A DNA stretch of 64,000 nt. Origin: FEN-1297 sp021817845 (lineage in GTDB: Bacteria; Bacteroidota; Ignavibacteria; Ignavibacteriales; Ignavibacteriaceae). The translations under genes were made by a program, and so were the position numbers. The stretch covers positions 4,328 to 68,327 of the forward strand of contig JAKAFW010000023.1 of NCBI GenBank assembly GCA_021817845.1. The letters run 5' to 3'. Positions 8,867 to 17,337 of the stretch are shown one piece after another. Positions within the stretch are counted from its first letter, which is position 1, and each line of letters opens with the position of its first letter. Under the pieces are notes generated by a model. It was not told where the DNA came from. It did no database searches and saw nothing but the letters and a program-made list of their open reading frames with translations.

Positions 8867-9868
8867 ATGGATAATTCACAAAAAATAAAATGGGGTATCA
8901 TAGGTGCAGGAATCATAGCGGGGAAAATGGCTGATGCTCTAAAGATATCTACAAACTGTCAATTATACGCAGTAGCATCCCAAACACCGTCTAAAGCAAA
9001 AATGTTTGCGGATAAATATGGGATTGAGAATGCTTATAGTTATAAGGAAATTGTAAACAGCAAGGAAGTTGACGTAATTTATGTTGCCACTACTCATAAT
9101 TTCCATTTCGAGAATGCGAAACTTGCTTTGGAACATGGTAAGCATGTACTGGTTGAAAAGTCATTTACTGTCAACGCAAATGAAGCCCGTGAACTTGTTC
9201 GCATCGCTCGTGAAAGAAATCTTTTCTTAATGGAAGCAATGTGGGTTAGGTTTTTACCAAGCCTGAAATTATTGAAAAATAAAATTAAGAACCATGAAAT
9301 AGGTAATGTAAAAGTATTTAATATTTCCTTTGGCGGATTTGTCAGTCCCGACTATGAAAAGAGGCTTAAAGATCCGTTATTGGCAGGCGGAGTTACTTTG
9401 GATATGGGAATTTATCCCATTTCTTTTGTTTGCTATTTACTTGATGAGCTTCCAATTGAAATCAAATCAATGACGCGTTTCAGTGACCTTGGTGTCGATG
9501 AAATCTCCAATTACATGTTTCGATTTCCATCCGGATGCTTTGCCAATATATCAACAAGCTATAATCTGAAAATGAGAAATGAGGCAAAGATTTATGGCAC
9601 CGAAGGATTTATAGAATTTCCTGAATTTCAGGCAGGAGAGCGGTTTACAATCTTAAAACATGAAGGCTCAAATAATATAAAAGACACAATAGAGGTTATT
9701 GAAAAAAATCATAGCAACGGATTTATTTATCAGGTGGAGGAAGTTGCTAGCTGTATTCGGGAAGGCAGGCTGGAAAGTAAAATTATGCCTTTGGATGAAA
9801 CAATAGCCATAATGGAAGTAATGGATAAGATGAGGGCTGAATGGGGCTTTAAATATCCTTTTGAATAA
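8867..9868 (+). CDS. Gfo/Idh/MocA family oxidoreductase
   Basis: NAD(P)-dependent oxidoreductase of 333 residues. The N-terminal Rossmann motif GIIGAGIIAGKM binds the dinucleotide; the conserved lysine block appears as EKSFTVNANEARELV, and the substrate domain begins MEAMWVRFLPSL. The block MEAMWVRF and EKS (in place of the common EKP) point to the dihydrodiol dehydrogenase/D-xylose 1-dehydrogenase branch. It has its own 163-bp upstream gap, so it may not be co-transcribed with xylH, but sits on the same strand right after it. D-xylose as substrate is inferred from branch and context only. Confidence 0.85.
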   Translation: MDNSQKIKWGIIGAGIIAGKMADALKISTNCQLYAVASQTPSKAKMFADKYGIENAYSYKEIVNSKEVDVIYVATTHNFHFENAKLALEHGKHVLVEKSFTVNANEARELVRIARERNLFLMEAMWVRFLPSLKLLKNKIKNHEIGNVKVFNISFGGFVSPDYEKRLKDPLLAGGVTLDMGIYPISFVCYLLDELPIEIKSMTRFSDLGVDEISNYMFRFPSGCFANISTSYNLKMRNEAKIYGTEGFIEFPEFQAGERFTILKHEGSNNIKDTIEVIEKNHSNGFIYQVEEVASCIREGRLESKIMPLDETIAIMEVMDKMRAEWGFKYPFE

Positions 9869-9913
9869 ATTCATAACCCAGATAAAACAATACAACACAC
9901 TGAACTCTGAATA

Positions 9914-10909
9914 TTATTTTGCCCTTAAATATTGTTTTGGAAAATTATCCAACTCGACATTTAATTTCTTAGCCGCGTGTAAAGCCCAGTATGGATCTCG
10001 CAGCATTTCTCTTGCTAGAAAGACAAAATCTGCCTGGTCGCTATTGATTATTTGATCTGCCTGTTCTGCTGTCGTAATAAATCCTACCCCTCCTGTAAGA
10101 ATGTTTGCTTCTTTTTTAATTCTTTGTGAGAATGGAATTTGATAACCTGGTCCTGCGGGAATTTTAGCATTCGAAACATTTCCGCCGCTTGAACAATCAA
10201 TTAAATCAACGACAATATCTTTTAGCCACTTTGCTAATTGAACAGATTGTTCAATATCCCAGCCTCCTTCGACCCAATCACTTGCTGAAATTCTTACAAA
10301 CAATGGTGTCGCATCCGGAATGACTTCTCTGACAGATTTTACTATCTCGATTGCAAAACGACATCTGTTCTCAAGACTTCCGCCATAGTTATCCGTCCTA
10401 TGATTTGATATTGGAGATAAGAATTCGTGAACCAAATAACCATGTGCAAAATGCAATTCAATTATATCAAAACCAGCGTCAATACTTCTTTTTGCTGCTT
10501 CCCGGAATTGATCAATAATAACTTTAATATCTTTATAATCCATTTCTTTAGGACTAGGATAATCATCTCCAAATTGTATTGCGCTTGGAGCTAAAGTCTG
10601 CCATCCTCCGTTTTCGATACTTACTTTACCGTTACCTTTCCAGGGTGAAAACGTCGACGCCTTTCTTCCAGCGTGCGCTAATTGAATGCCGGGAACAGAT
10701 TTCTGTGACTTGATGAATGATGTAATCTTTTTATAAGCATTAACCTGAACGTCATTCCAAATTCCCGCATCATCAGGAGAAATTCTTCCCTCCTGAGATA
10801 CGGCTGTTGCTTCTGTAAATACTATTCCTGCCCCACCTACAGCGCGGCTTCCCAGGTGAACCAGATGCCAATCAGTTGGAATTCCATCATTACTGGAATA
10901 CTGGCACAT
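9914..10909 (-). CDS. Old Yellow Enzyme family NADPH dehydrogenase (YqjM/NamA type), N-terminus lost
   Basis: FMN-dependent ene-reductase of the YqjM class: LAHAGRK, HFAHGYLVHEFLSP and NHRTDNYGGS hold the flavin- and substrate-binding residues, and the C-terminal FLAREMLRDPYWA is typical. The first ATG (MCQYSS) is internal: thirteen more in-frame codons upstream still encode the family sequence VEIKNRIVVSP, but a stop occurs at 10949-10951 and no ATG, GTG or TTG lies between. About 12 residues normally present before that point are missing, replaced by repeat sequence. The enzyme therefore starts abnormally or is not made. It may be a recent pseudogene. Confidence 0.85.
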   Translation of the reverse strand: MCQYSSNDGIPTDWHLVHLGSRAVGGAGIVFTEATAVSQEGRISPDDAGIWNDVQVNAYKKITSFIKSQKSVPGIQLAHAGRKASTFSPWKGNGKVSIENGGWQTLAPSAIQFGDDYPSPKEMDYKDIKVIIDQFREAAKRSIDAGFDIIELHFAHGYLVHEFLSPISNHRTDNYGGSLENRCRFAIEIVKSVREVIPDATPLFVRISASDWVEGGWDIEQSVQLAKWLKDIVVDLIDCSSGGNVSNAKIPAGPGYQIPFSQRIKKEANILTGGVGFITTAEQADQIINSDQADFVFLAREMLRDPYWALHAAKKLNVELDNFPKQYLRAK

Positions 10910-10948
10910 CGGGGAAACAACAATTCTGTTTTTTATTTCAACCCTACC

Positions 10949-11230
10949 TTATATTTCCCCTCACTCATAAATAAATTCCCCCTCAGAATCGATTTTCACA
11001 TTCTTCCCCGTTAATGAAACCTTCAGTTTCATTTAATCCAATAGATGTGATTGATATTTGGCTAGAGAAGAAATCAAATAATTTTAACTAAAGTATAATA
11101 CGCAGCAGATCTATTTTGTTTTTTTGCCTTCGCTCCTTAAAAAGAAAAACATTACTCATTTATATTTCTGAAATGACCTCAAATAAATTTATCCTCAACT
11201 ATCTTTGCGCCTTAAAATAATTGCGCCTGC
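10949..11230. repeat. Decayed copy of the recombinase-element flanks (copy A)
   Basis: Bases 10955-11030, read on the minus strand, encode a tail nearly identical to the last ~20 residues of the 80-residue protein at 53862-54104 (both end KIDSEGEFIYE and stop). Bases 11155-11226 match the sequence just upstream of the tyrosine recombinase gene (55418-55489, shared core CTCAAATAAAT and the GCxCCTTAAAA-AATTGCG arm). The recombinase gene that should lie between is missing, so this is an internally deleted remnant. Its left edge abuts the truncated OYE gene. Confidence 0.65.
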
Positions 11231-11269
11231 CCGGCTATTTCGTGCTTGCACGTTTTTTGTAAAAAAAGC

Positions 11270-11349
11270 AAGGGTATAACCTTGTTTATTGCTTGCATAA
11301 TTAAGGATATAGCCTTAGATTTGTGTAGTTAAATTAAGGATATAACCTA
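11270..11349. promoter_or_regulatory. Three palindromic operator copies before mobile mystery protein A
   Basis: Three near-identical 14-bp palindromes occur at 11270-11283 (AAGGGTATAACCTT), 11303-11316 (AAGGATATAGCCTT) and 11336-11349 (AAGGATATAACCTA). Centres are 33 bp apart, about three helical turns. The last abuts the ATG of the HTH gene. This strongly suggests autoregulation by mobile mystery protein A. Confidence 0.7.
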
Positions 11350-11814
11350 ATGACAGACCTAAATAAAAAGTTAATAATAGAACAATTAGACAGAAAGTTT
11401 CAAAAATTGACTATTCTAAGCGATTTTGAAATTCCTCCAAAGGGCTGGATAAATGCCATCCGTATCGGACTAAACATGTCGCTGGTTCAACTTGCTAAAC
11501 GGCTTAAAAAAACTTCCGTTTCAATCAAAGAAATTGAACAGCGTGAAGAAGAAAAAGGAATTACTCTAAAAAAACTAACCGAAGTAGCCGAAGCTCTTAA
11601 TTGCCGTTTTGTGTATGGTTTTATTCCTAAAGAGGGGTCGTTGGATAAAACAATTGAAAAACGTGCATCGGAAGTTGCCTCTGAAATTGTAATGCGTACC
11701 TCACATACTATGAAACTCGAAGACCAGGAGAATTCTGCTGAGCGTCTTCAAAAGGCTATTAAAGACCGTGCTGAAAATATTAAAAACGAAATGCCTAAAT
11801 ACTTATGGGATTAA
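11350..11814 (+). CDS. Mobile mystery protein A (XRE-like HTH)
   Basis: 154-residue DNA-binding protein matching the mobile mystery protein A family. A helix-turn-helix region of the XRE type spans about residues 30-85 (IRIGLNMSLVQLAKRLKK, then SIKEIEQREEEKGITLKKL). It is always found before a Fic-domain partner, mobile mystery protein B, and here its last codons overlap that gene by 10 bases. The three palindromes directly upstream suggest it represses its own promoter, as an antitoxin would. The pair behaves like a mobile toxin-antitoxin or selfish cassette; its function is not established. Confidence 0.88.
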   Translation: MTDLNKKLIIEQLDRKFQKLTILSDFEIPPKGWINAIRIGLNMSLVQLAKRLKKTSVSIKEIEQREEEKGITLKKLTEVAEALNCRFVYGFIPKEGSLDKTIEKRASEVASEIVMRTSHTMKLEDQENSAERLQKAIKDRAENIKNEMPKYLWD

Positions 11815-12401
11815 ACCTCGATTATTCGGATGGACACACTCCGCTTGATGAAGATGAGAAGGATGGGCTGTTAATTAAAACAATCACAACCCGTGGAGAA
11901 CTTGATGAATTTGAACAGCTTGGCGTTGAAAAAGCAAACGTATGGCTTTTAACCAGAAGGCTTGATGCCAAGAGAATTTTAACAGAAGAATTTGTCAAAG
12001 AACTACATAAAAGAATGTTCAGCGATATCTGGGAATGGGCGGGTGAATTCAGAAAGACCGATAAAAATCTCGGCATTGATAAATTTATGATTGGCATCGA
12101 GCTAAAAAAACTTCTGGACGATTGCCGGTTCTGGATAGAAAAGAAGACTTTTACGGAAGATGAAATTGCTATAAGATTGAGCCATCGTATGGTCTCAATT
12201 CATCCATTTGCAAACGGCAATAGCAGACATTCCCGTTTAATTGCAGACGTTCTAATTAATAAACAATTTAAAAAATCTTATTTCTCATGGGGCAGCCGTA
12301 ACCTTGTAAAACATGGTGAAGCGCATAAACAATATTTAAAAGCTCTCAAAGAAGCGGATAAGTTAAATTATAAACCATTAATAGAATTTTCCAGACAGTA
12401 G
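11805..12401 (+). CDS. Mobile mystery protein B (Fic domain)
   Basis: 198-residue Fic-domain protein. The Fic motif reads HPFANGNSRHSR, retaining the catalytic histidine, the phosphate loop GN and the terminal arginine, with S in place of the usual second G. A conserved IWEWAGEFR block precedes it (about residues 67-80). Members pair with the HTH protein encoded just upstream; the ATG lies inside that gene. Likely transfers a nucleotide to a host target, but no substrate is known. No inhibitory S/TxxxE(G/N) helix is apparent, so control may come from the partner. Confidence 0.88.
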   Translation: MGLNLDYSDGHTPLDEDEKDGLLIKTITTRGELDEFEQLGVEKANVWLLTRRLDAKRILTEEFVKELHKRMFSDIWEWAGEFRKTDKNLGIDKFMIGIELKKLLDDCRFWIEKKTFTEDEIAIRLSHRMVSIHPFANGNSRHSRLIADVLINKQFKKSYFSWGSRNLVKHGEAHKQYLKALKEADKLNYKPLIEFSRQ

Positions 12402-13149
12402 AAAATCTAATTAATCATTTTTCCTAATTGCAAGCCACTGGCTTACATGTGCTCCTTCGGACTAAAAGCCATCCAAAATTTCATGAATCTTCCGGTAATA
12501 ATTCCACAAACAACAGCCAATCTGACAACAATCGACTAACTTAATCGACTCCACGCATTAAAAGAATTGCGTTAAAAAATTTCATGTAGTACAGCGCCTG
12601 CCGGCGGCAGGCGGAGGGCCTGCCCCGTTTGCGGGGAGAAATCCCACAAATAAGCCCAACACTCCTATTACCCGTGGAATCTTTCAGAGTAGTCATTCTT
12701 CTGATAAATAATAGCAACACTTTTATAAAAGACTAAAGTAGCCCACAATTTCTAATCGTGGGTGCATGCAATAAAAGAAGTTGGCTTTAACCGTTTCAAC
12801 GGTTTCCAATTATATCATTTAGCATTATAACCTCACATTTATTTTTAATGTTAAATTGCGGTCTACATGCTGAAGCTGAACTCATCAACCTTCCATCTTA
12901 CAAATCCACTCCAATTCGAAAAATTTTCCTCGTCATAAAGCCTACCATTTGTAACCCTCTCTTTCCTTCTTCTATATATTTCAATTATACTTTGAATCTA
13001 ATAAAACTTCCTGCTTTGTTGTATTAGTAAAAATGTATCCGTATTCCCGACTTTTGTATAGGTCCTGTTATTTGCGCCTATTTATATTAGTATCGTAAAT
13101 TTTAACTTGTTTTTACTATCAGTCTAAATAATTATAAGGAAAAGAAACG
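12402..13149. repeat. Gene-free stretch with several palindromic repeats
   Basis: No convincing gene. It contains (i) 12454-12486, similar to 40600-40640 (shared CTAAAAGCC and TCCAAAA blocks); (ii) 12555-12600, the left arm of the long palindrome seen complete at 55470-55606; (iii) 12596-12640, GC-rich hairpins with GCCCCGTTTGCGGGG, similar to 59900-59950; (iv) 12741-12763, CCCAC...GTGGG; and (v) 12789-12805, AACCGTT/AACGGTT. The last ~60 bases hold the aldo/keto reductase promoter and an AAGGA ribosome site. Confidence 0.6.
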
Positions 13150-14133
13150 ATGCAAAAACGCAAACTTGGAAATAGCAACCTTGAAGTATCTGACATTGGA
13201 TTAGGCTGCATGGGTATGAGTTACGCCTATGGAGAAATTCCCGACAAGAAAGAAATGATTTCTTTGATCCGTAAAGCAGTAGAACACGGTGTTACGTTTT
13301 TCGATACCGCCGAAATGTACAGACCTTTTACCAACGAAGAACTATTGGACGAAGCCCTGGCACCGTACCGTGAGCAAGTAGTGATTGCCACTAAATTCGG
13401 AATTAAGATGCAGGACGGAATACAGACACAGGATAACCGTCCTGATCAAATCAGAAAATCAGTTGAAGGCTCGCTTAAACGCCTAAACACCGGTATCATA
13501 GACTTATATTATCAGCATAGGGTTGACACAAATGTTCCTATTGAAGAAGTAGCCGGCACTATTAAAGATTTGATCCGCGAAAGTAAAATTAAACATTGGG
13601 GACTTTCCGAAGCGGGCGTTAAGACCATTCGCTGTGCACATGTCGTACAACCTGTAACCGCTGTTCAAAGCGAATATTCTCTTTGGTGGAGACGCCCGGA
13701 AGAAGAACTAATTCCTACACTCGAAGAACTGGGAATCGGCTTTGTGCCGTTTAGCCCTTTAGGCAAGGGCTTTCTTACCGGTACCTTTAATAAAGAATCT
13801 AAATTTGGTAAGTCTGATTTTCGCAGCATCGTTCCGCGATTTAATCCGGATGCACTTAAAGCAAACCAGGTTCTGGTGGATTTATTAAAGAATGTGGCTG
13901 AACAAAAGAACGCAACACCTGCACAAATTGCACTTGCCTGGCTGTTAGCTCAAAGACCTTGGATTGTACCCATACCAGGGACAACGAAACTGAATCGTTT
14001 GCAAGAAAACATTGGTGCTGCAACAATTACATTGTCATCAAAAGAATTGAGCGACATTAAGTCGGCACTTGAAAAAATCAAAATAATGGGTGACAGATAT
14101 TCGGAGGAATTAGAAAAAAGAACAGGACTATAA
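13150..14133 (+). CDS. Aldo/keto reductase
   Basis: 327-residue TIM-barrel NADPH-dependent reductase. The catalytic set is visible in order: aspartate and tyrosine in DTAEMY, lysine in IATKFG, and histidine in YYQHRVD. The C-terminal VPIPGTTKLNRLQEN is the cofactor-phosphate binding segment. The opening LGCMGMSYAYG places it in the AKR13-like group of broad aldehyde/ketone reductases. AAGGA lies before the ATG. It is followed by a carboxymuconolactone decarboxylase fragment and a cupin, a neighbourhood often found as a small stress or detoxification cluster. Exact substrate unknown. Confidence 0.93.
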   Translation: MQKRKLGNSNLEVSDIGLGCMGMSYAYGEIPDKKEMISLIRKAVEHGVTFFDTAEMYRPFTNEELLDEALAPYREQVVIATKFGIKMQDGIQTQDNRPDQIRKSVEGSLKRLNTGIIDLYYQHRVDTNVPIEEVAGTIKDLIRESKIKHWGLSEAGVKTIRCAHVVQPVTAVQSEYSLWWRRPEEELIPTLEELGIGFVPFSPLGKGFLTGTFNKESKFGKSDFRSIVPRFNPDALKANQVLVDLLKNVAEQKNATPAQIALAWLLAQRPWIVPIPGTTKLNRLQENIGAATITLSSKELSDIKSALEKIKIMGDRYSEELEKRTGL

Positions 14134-14275
14134 AAAAACGAATAATTCTCAACCTGCAAAATTGAATCTTACTGACGCTGCAATCAGAAATCACGAAGAA
14201 TTGTTTCCCGATCATAAATCAACATTACAAATAACGGACCTGGAACTGATTGAAGTTTTTGATAACTTCTTATAA
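14134..14275 (+). pseudogene. Carboxymuconolactone decarboxylase family gene fragment
   Basis: An in-frame stretch after the aldo/keto reductase stop encodes LTDAAIRNHEELFPDHKST and ITDLELIEVFDNF, the opening of carboxymuconolactone decarboxylase-like proteins (typically LxxTDPELIEIFDNFAFDE). It then hits a stop where the conserved catalytic part should begin, and it has no start codon of its own. So only the N-terminal ~45 codons survive. Family assignment rests on a short match. Confidence 0.5.
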
Positions 14276-14319
14276 TGCATAAACTGAATAAAAAAAAGTT
14301 AAACAAAAGGAACAAAAAT

Positions 14320-14724
14320 ATGGAAATCAAAAGAAGCGGCTCACAACCTTCTACCAAAGGACCGGCCGATTGGTTTACCGGTACCGTTCGCATTGATCCG
14401 CTATTTCAAGCAAACGACCCGGCACGAGCGGTCGGCGCCAATGTTACGTTCGAGCCCGGCGCCCGTACAGCATGGCACACCCATCCATTAGGTCAGACTC
14501 TAATCATTACTTTCGGCTGCGGACTTGTGCAGCGATGGGGTGGTCCGATAGAGGAAATTAGGCCCGGTGATGTAATCTGGTTTCTCCCGGGTGAAAAGCA
14601 TTGGCATGGTGCATCGCTTACCACAGCAATGACACACATTGCCATACAAGAACAGCTGGACGGAAATACCGTAGATTGGCTGGAAAAAGTCAGCGACGAA
14701 CAATATCAGGACGGATTAAAATAG
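14320..14724 (+). CDS. Cupin domain protein
   Basis: 134-residue single-domain cupin. The metal-binding motifs are visible as WHTHPLGQTLIITFG (two histidines plus downstream partners) and the second block PGDVIWFLPGEKHWHGA. I chose ATG 14320 with AAAAGGAAC upstream; the longer frame from 14275 adds only a lysine-rich leader. This QRWGGPIEEIRPGD type is usually annotated as a carboxymuconolactone-associated or quercetinase-like cupin of unknown reaction. It follows the CMD fragment and aldo/keto reductase, with which it is often clustered. Confidence 0.9.
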   Translation: MEIKRSGSQPSTKGPADWFTGTVRIDPLFQANDPARAVGANVTFEPGARTAWHTHPLGQTLIITFGCGLVQRWGGPIEEIRPGDVIWFLPGEKHWHGASLTTAMTHIAIQEQLDGNTVDWLEKVSDEQYQDGLK

Positions 14725-14734
14725 AATAAAAAAA

Positions 14735-16954
14735 TCAGCCCACGTCGAAGCGGTCAAGACTCATTACTTTATTCCATGCCGCTACAAAATCCTTTACGAA
14801 CTTTTCCTGAGAATCCGCACATGCGTAGACTTCTGCCAGTGCGCGAAGCTCCGAGTTAGAGCCGAAAATGAGATCGACACGGGTGCCCGTCCACTTGACT
14901 TTGCCTGTAGCACGATCGCTTCCTTCAAAAACTTCTCCAGCCTCCGAAACTGCCTTCCACGTTGTGCCCATATCAAGAAGGTTGACGAAGAAGTCGTTGG
15001 TTAGTGCCTCCGGATGTTGGGTGAATACGCCGTGTTTGGATCCGTCATAATTCGTGTTAAGGACGCGCATGCCACCTATAAGAACGGTCATCTCTGGCGG
15101 GGTAAGCGTTAAAAGCTGCGAACGATCAACCAGTAATTCCTCTGCCGATGCCCTATAATTGGGTTTGGAGCTCATGTAATTGCGGAACCCGTCTCCAATT
15201 GGTTCGAGAACAGCAAATGATTCCACATCGGTTTGTTCCTGCAATGCATCGCCGCGTCCCGGTGTAAAAGGTGCTTTTACATTATAACCGGCATTCTTTG
15301 CTGCCTTCTCTACAGCCGCACATCCGCCCAAAACTATCAGATCTGCAAGTGAAACCATTTTACCTCCGGACTGAACGCCGTTGAATTCTTTTTGGATGTT
15401 CTGAAGTTTCTTCAGCACTTTAGCAAGCTGAGCCGGGTTGTTTACTTCCCAATCCTTCTGCGGTGCAAGTTGAATTCGTGCACCGTTCGCGCCGCCCCGT
15501 TTATCGGAGCCACGGAAAGTTGATGCCGATGCCCATGCAGTAGATACCAGCTGCGACACAGATAATCCTGAAGAAAGAATTTTACTCTTTAGTTCAGCTA
15601 TATCTTTATTGTTAATCAGTTTATGTTTAACTGCCGGGATAGGATCTTGCCAGATCAGGTCTTCCTTTGGGACCTCAGGACCTAAATAGCGTGCTTTCGG
15701 ACCCATATCTCGGTGAGTAAGTTTAAACCATGCACGTGCGAATGCGTCCGCAAACTCATCAGGATGTTCGAAGAAGTGTCGTGAAATTTTTTCATAAGCC
15801 GGGTCGAATCTAAGCGAGAGGTCAGTAGTAAGCATTGTTGGTAAATGTTTCTTTGCTGGATCGGCAGCATCCGGAACCGTAGCGGGGCCATTCTTCGCAA
15901 CCCATTGTTTAGCACCGGCCGGGCTCGTAGTAAGTTCCCATTCGAAACCAAACAGATTCTCAAAGAAGTTGTTGCTCCACTTTGTCGGTGTCGTGGACCA
16001 GGTAACTTCCGGGCCTCCGCCTATTGTATCTCCGCCTTTACCTGTGCCGAAACTGCTTTTCCAGCCGAGGCCTTGTTCTTCAATACCAGCACCTGCGGGT
16101 TCCGGTCCGACGTATTTGCTAGGAATGGCGGCGCCATGGGCTTTGCCGAATGTATGTCCTCCCGCAATAAGCGCTACGGTTTCTTCATCGTTCATAGCCA
16201 TGCGCCGAAAGGTCTCGCGAATGTCGCGTGCTGCTGCAATCGGATCAGGATTTCCGTTAGGACCTTCAGGATTAACATAGATCAGACCCATCTGAACTGC
16301 GGCAAGGGGATTTTCGAGATCCCTATCACCGGAATAACGTTTGTCTCCGAGCCACTCGCCTTCAGAGCCCCAGTAGATATCTTCCAAAGGTTCCCAAACA
16401 TCTTCACGTCCTCCGCCGAAGCCAAAAGTCTTAAAGCCCATCGACTCGAGCGCGCAGTTACCAGCGAGGATTATAAGGTCAGCCCAGGAAATTTTCTTAC
16501 CGTATTTCTGTTTAATCGGCCAAATCAACCGGCGTGCTTTATCAAGATTAACATTGTCGGGCCAGCTGTTGAGCGGTTCAAAGCGCTGGGAGCCGGTGCC
16601 GCCTCCACCCCGACCGTCTGCAATGCGGTAAGTACCCGCGCTGTGCCATGCCATCCGAATGAAGAACGGTCCATAATGACCGAAATCTGCAGGCCACCAT
16701 TCCTGAGATTTGTTCATTAAATCGAAAAGGTCTTTTTTTACTGCATTTAGGTCGAGCGTCTTGAATTCCTCAGCGTAGTTGAAATCATCTCCCATAGGAT
16801 TAGATTTTGAAGAGTGCTGGCGGAGTATATGTAAATTCAATTTATTCGGCCACCAGTCCCGGTTTGAAGTACCCCTGCCTGCTCCGTGCCCAATAACCGG
16901 GCACTTACTTTCAGCGTTAGTATCGTCTGCTGAATTGTTTGGATCTTTCTCCAT
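14735..16954 (-). CDS. katG: Catalase-peroxidase
   Basis: Bifunctional haem enzyme (H2O2 dismutation and peroxidase) of 739 residues, the normal length for the duplicated family. Distal-side residues RMAWHSAGTYR (Arg, Trp, His) and proximal histidine in ALIAGGHTFGKAHG are present. The Met-Tyr-Trp cross-link partners are all visible: Trp in RMAWHSAG, Tyr in MGLIYVNPEGPNG, Met in RRMAMNDEE. The C-terminal inactive repeat is complete. Base composition is visibly richer in G+C than the surrounding genes, suggesting transfer. Convergent with the cupin gene. No signal peptide, so cytoplasmic. Confidence 0.98.
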   Translation of the reverse strand: MEKDPNNSADDTNAESKCPVIGHGAGRGTSNRDWWPNKLNLHILRQHSSKSNPMGDDFNYAEEFKTLDLNAVKKDLFDLMNKSQEWWPADFGHYGPFFIRMAWHSAGTYRIADGRGGGGTGSQRFEPLNSWPDNVNLDKARRLIWPIKQKYGKKISWADLIILAGNCALESMGFKTFGFGGGREDVWEPLEDIYWGSEGEWLGDKRYSGDRDLENPLAAVQMGLIYVNPEGPNGNPDPIAAARDIRETFRRMAMNDEETVALIAGGHTFGKAHGAAIPSKYVGPEPAGAGIEEQGLGWKSSFGTGKGGDTIGGGPEVTWSTTPTKWSNNFFENLFGFEWELTTSPAGAKQWVAKNGPATVPDAADPAKKHLPTMLTTDLSLRFDPAYEKISRHFFEHPDEFADAFARAWFKLTHRDMGPKARYLGPEVPKEDLIWQDPIPAVKHKLINNKDIAELKSKILSSGLSVSQLVSTAWASASTFRGSDKRGGANGARIQLAPQKDWEVNNPAQLAKVLKKLQNIQKEFNGVQSGGKMVSLADLIVLGGCAAVEKAAKNAGYNVKAPFTPGRGDALQEQTDVESFAVLEPIGDGFRNYMSSKPNYRASAEELLVDRSQLLTLTPPEMTVLIGGMRVLNTNYDGSKHGVFTQHPEALTNDFFVNLLDMGTTWKAVSEAGEVFEGSDRATGKVKWTGTRVDLIFGSNSELRALAEVYACADSQEKFVKDFVAAWNKVMSLDRFDVG

Positions 16955-17193
16955 TTTATATTCCTCAATAATTATAGTTAATAAATAGAATTAGATTTGT
17001 ATAAATCTATATTACAAATATTTATTTGCTGGTCAACTCAATAGAAAAAAACATAAAGAAATAAAGTTTGTTTAGCAAGACATAATAATTGATACAGCAT
17101 TCTCGCATTGGATCAAAAATAAGGTAACCGAAGCAGACTTATAAAATAGTCATTAGGTCATAATATAAGTAACCCCAAAAAAGAAGGTTATCT

Positions 17194-17277
17194 ATGAACA
17201 ATTTTGCCCAAAAAGAATATTTTTTTGAAATCAGGAAGCGATACCTGAATCGGTATTTTGGTACTGGTTATATTTAA
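17194..17277 (+). pseudogene. Transposase N-terminal fragment
   Basis: ATG 17194 opens a 27-codon frame beginning MNNFAQKEYFFEIRKRYL, which resembles the N-terminus of integrase-core transposases (typically KEYFxxVRxRYxxAxKKEK), then stops. An AAGAAGG ribosome-site-like run precedes it. Too short to be certain; interpreted as the remains of an insertion sequence in a fragment-rich stretch. Confidence 0.35.
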
Positions 17278-17280
17278 AAA

Positions 17281-17331
17281 TTGGATCAAATCTTAGGCAA
17301 ACTTTATATATTTGCCTAAGAAATGAACCAA
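17281..17331. promoter_or_regulatory. Nested inverted repeat upstream of the broken abiEi
   Basis: Inner arms TCTTAGGCAAA (17291-17301) and TTTGCCTAAGA (17311-17321) are perfect 11-mers around a 9-nt spacer. Outer arms TTGGATC (17281-17287) and GAACCAA (17325-17331) match with one mismatch. The layout mirrors the operator of the intact abiE locus at 19851-19899 but with another sequence. Confidence 0.6.
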
Positions 17332-17337
17332 GTATTT

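Noticed and set aside
15845..16720. Long open frame (291 codons) on the plus strand
   Set aside because: It lies fully antisense to katG, whose reading is unmistakable; the translated sequence has no family character and is a shadow of the higher-G+C katG codons.
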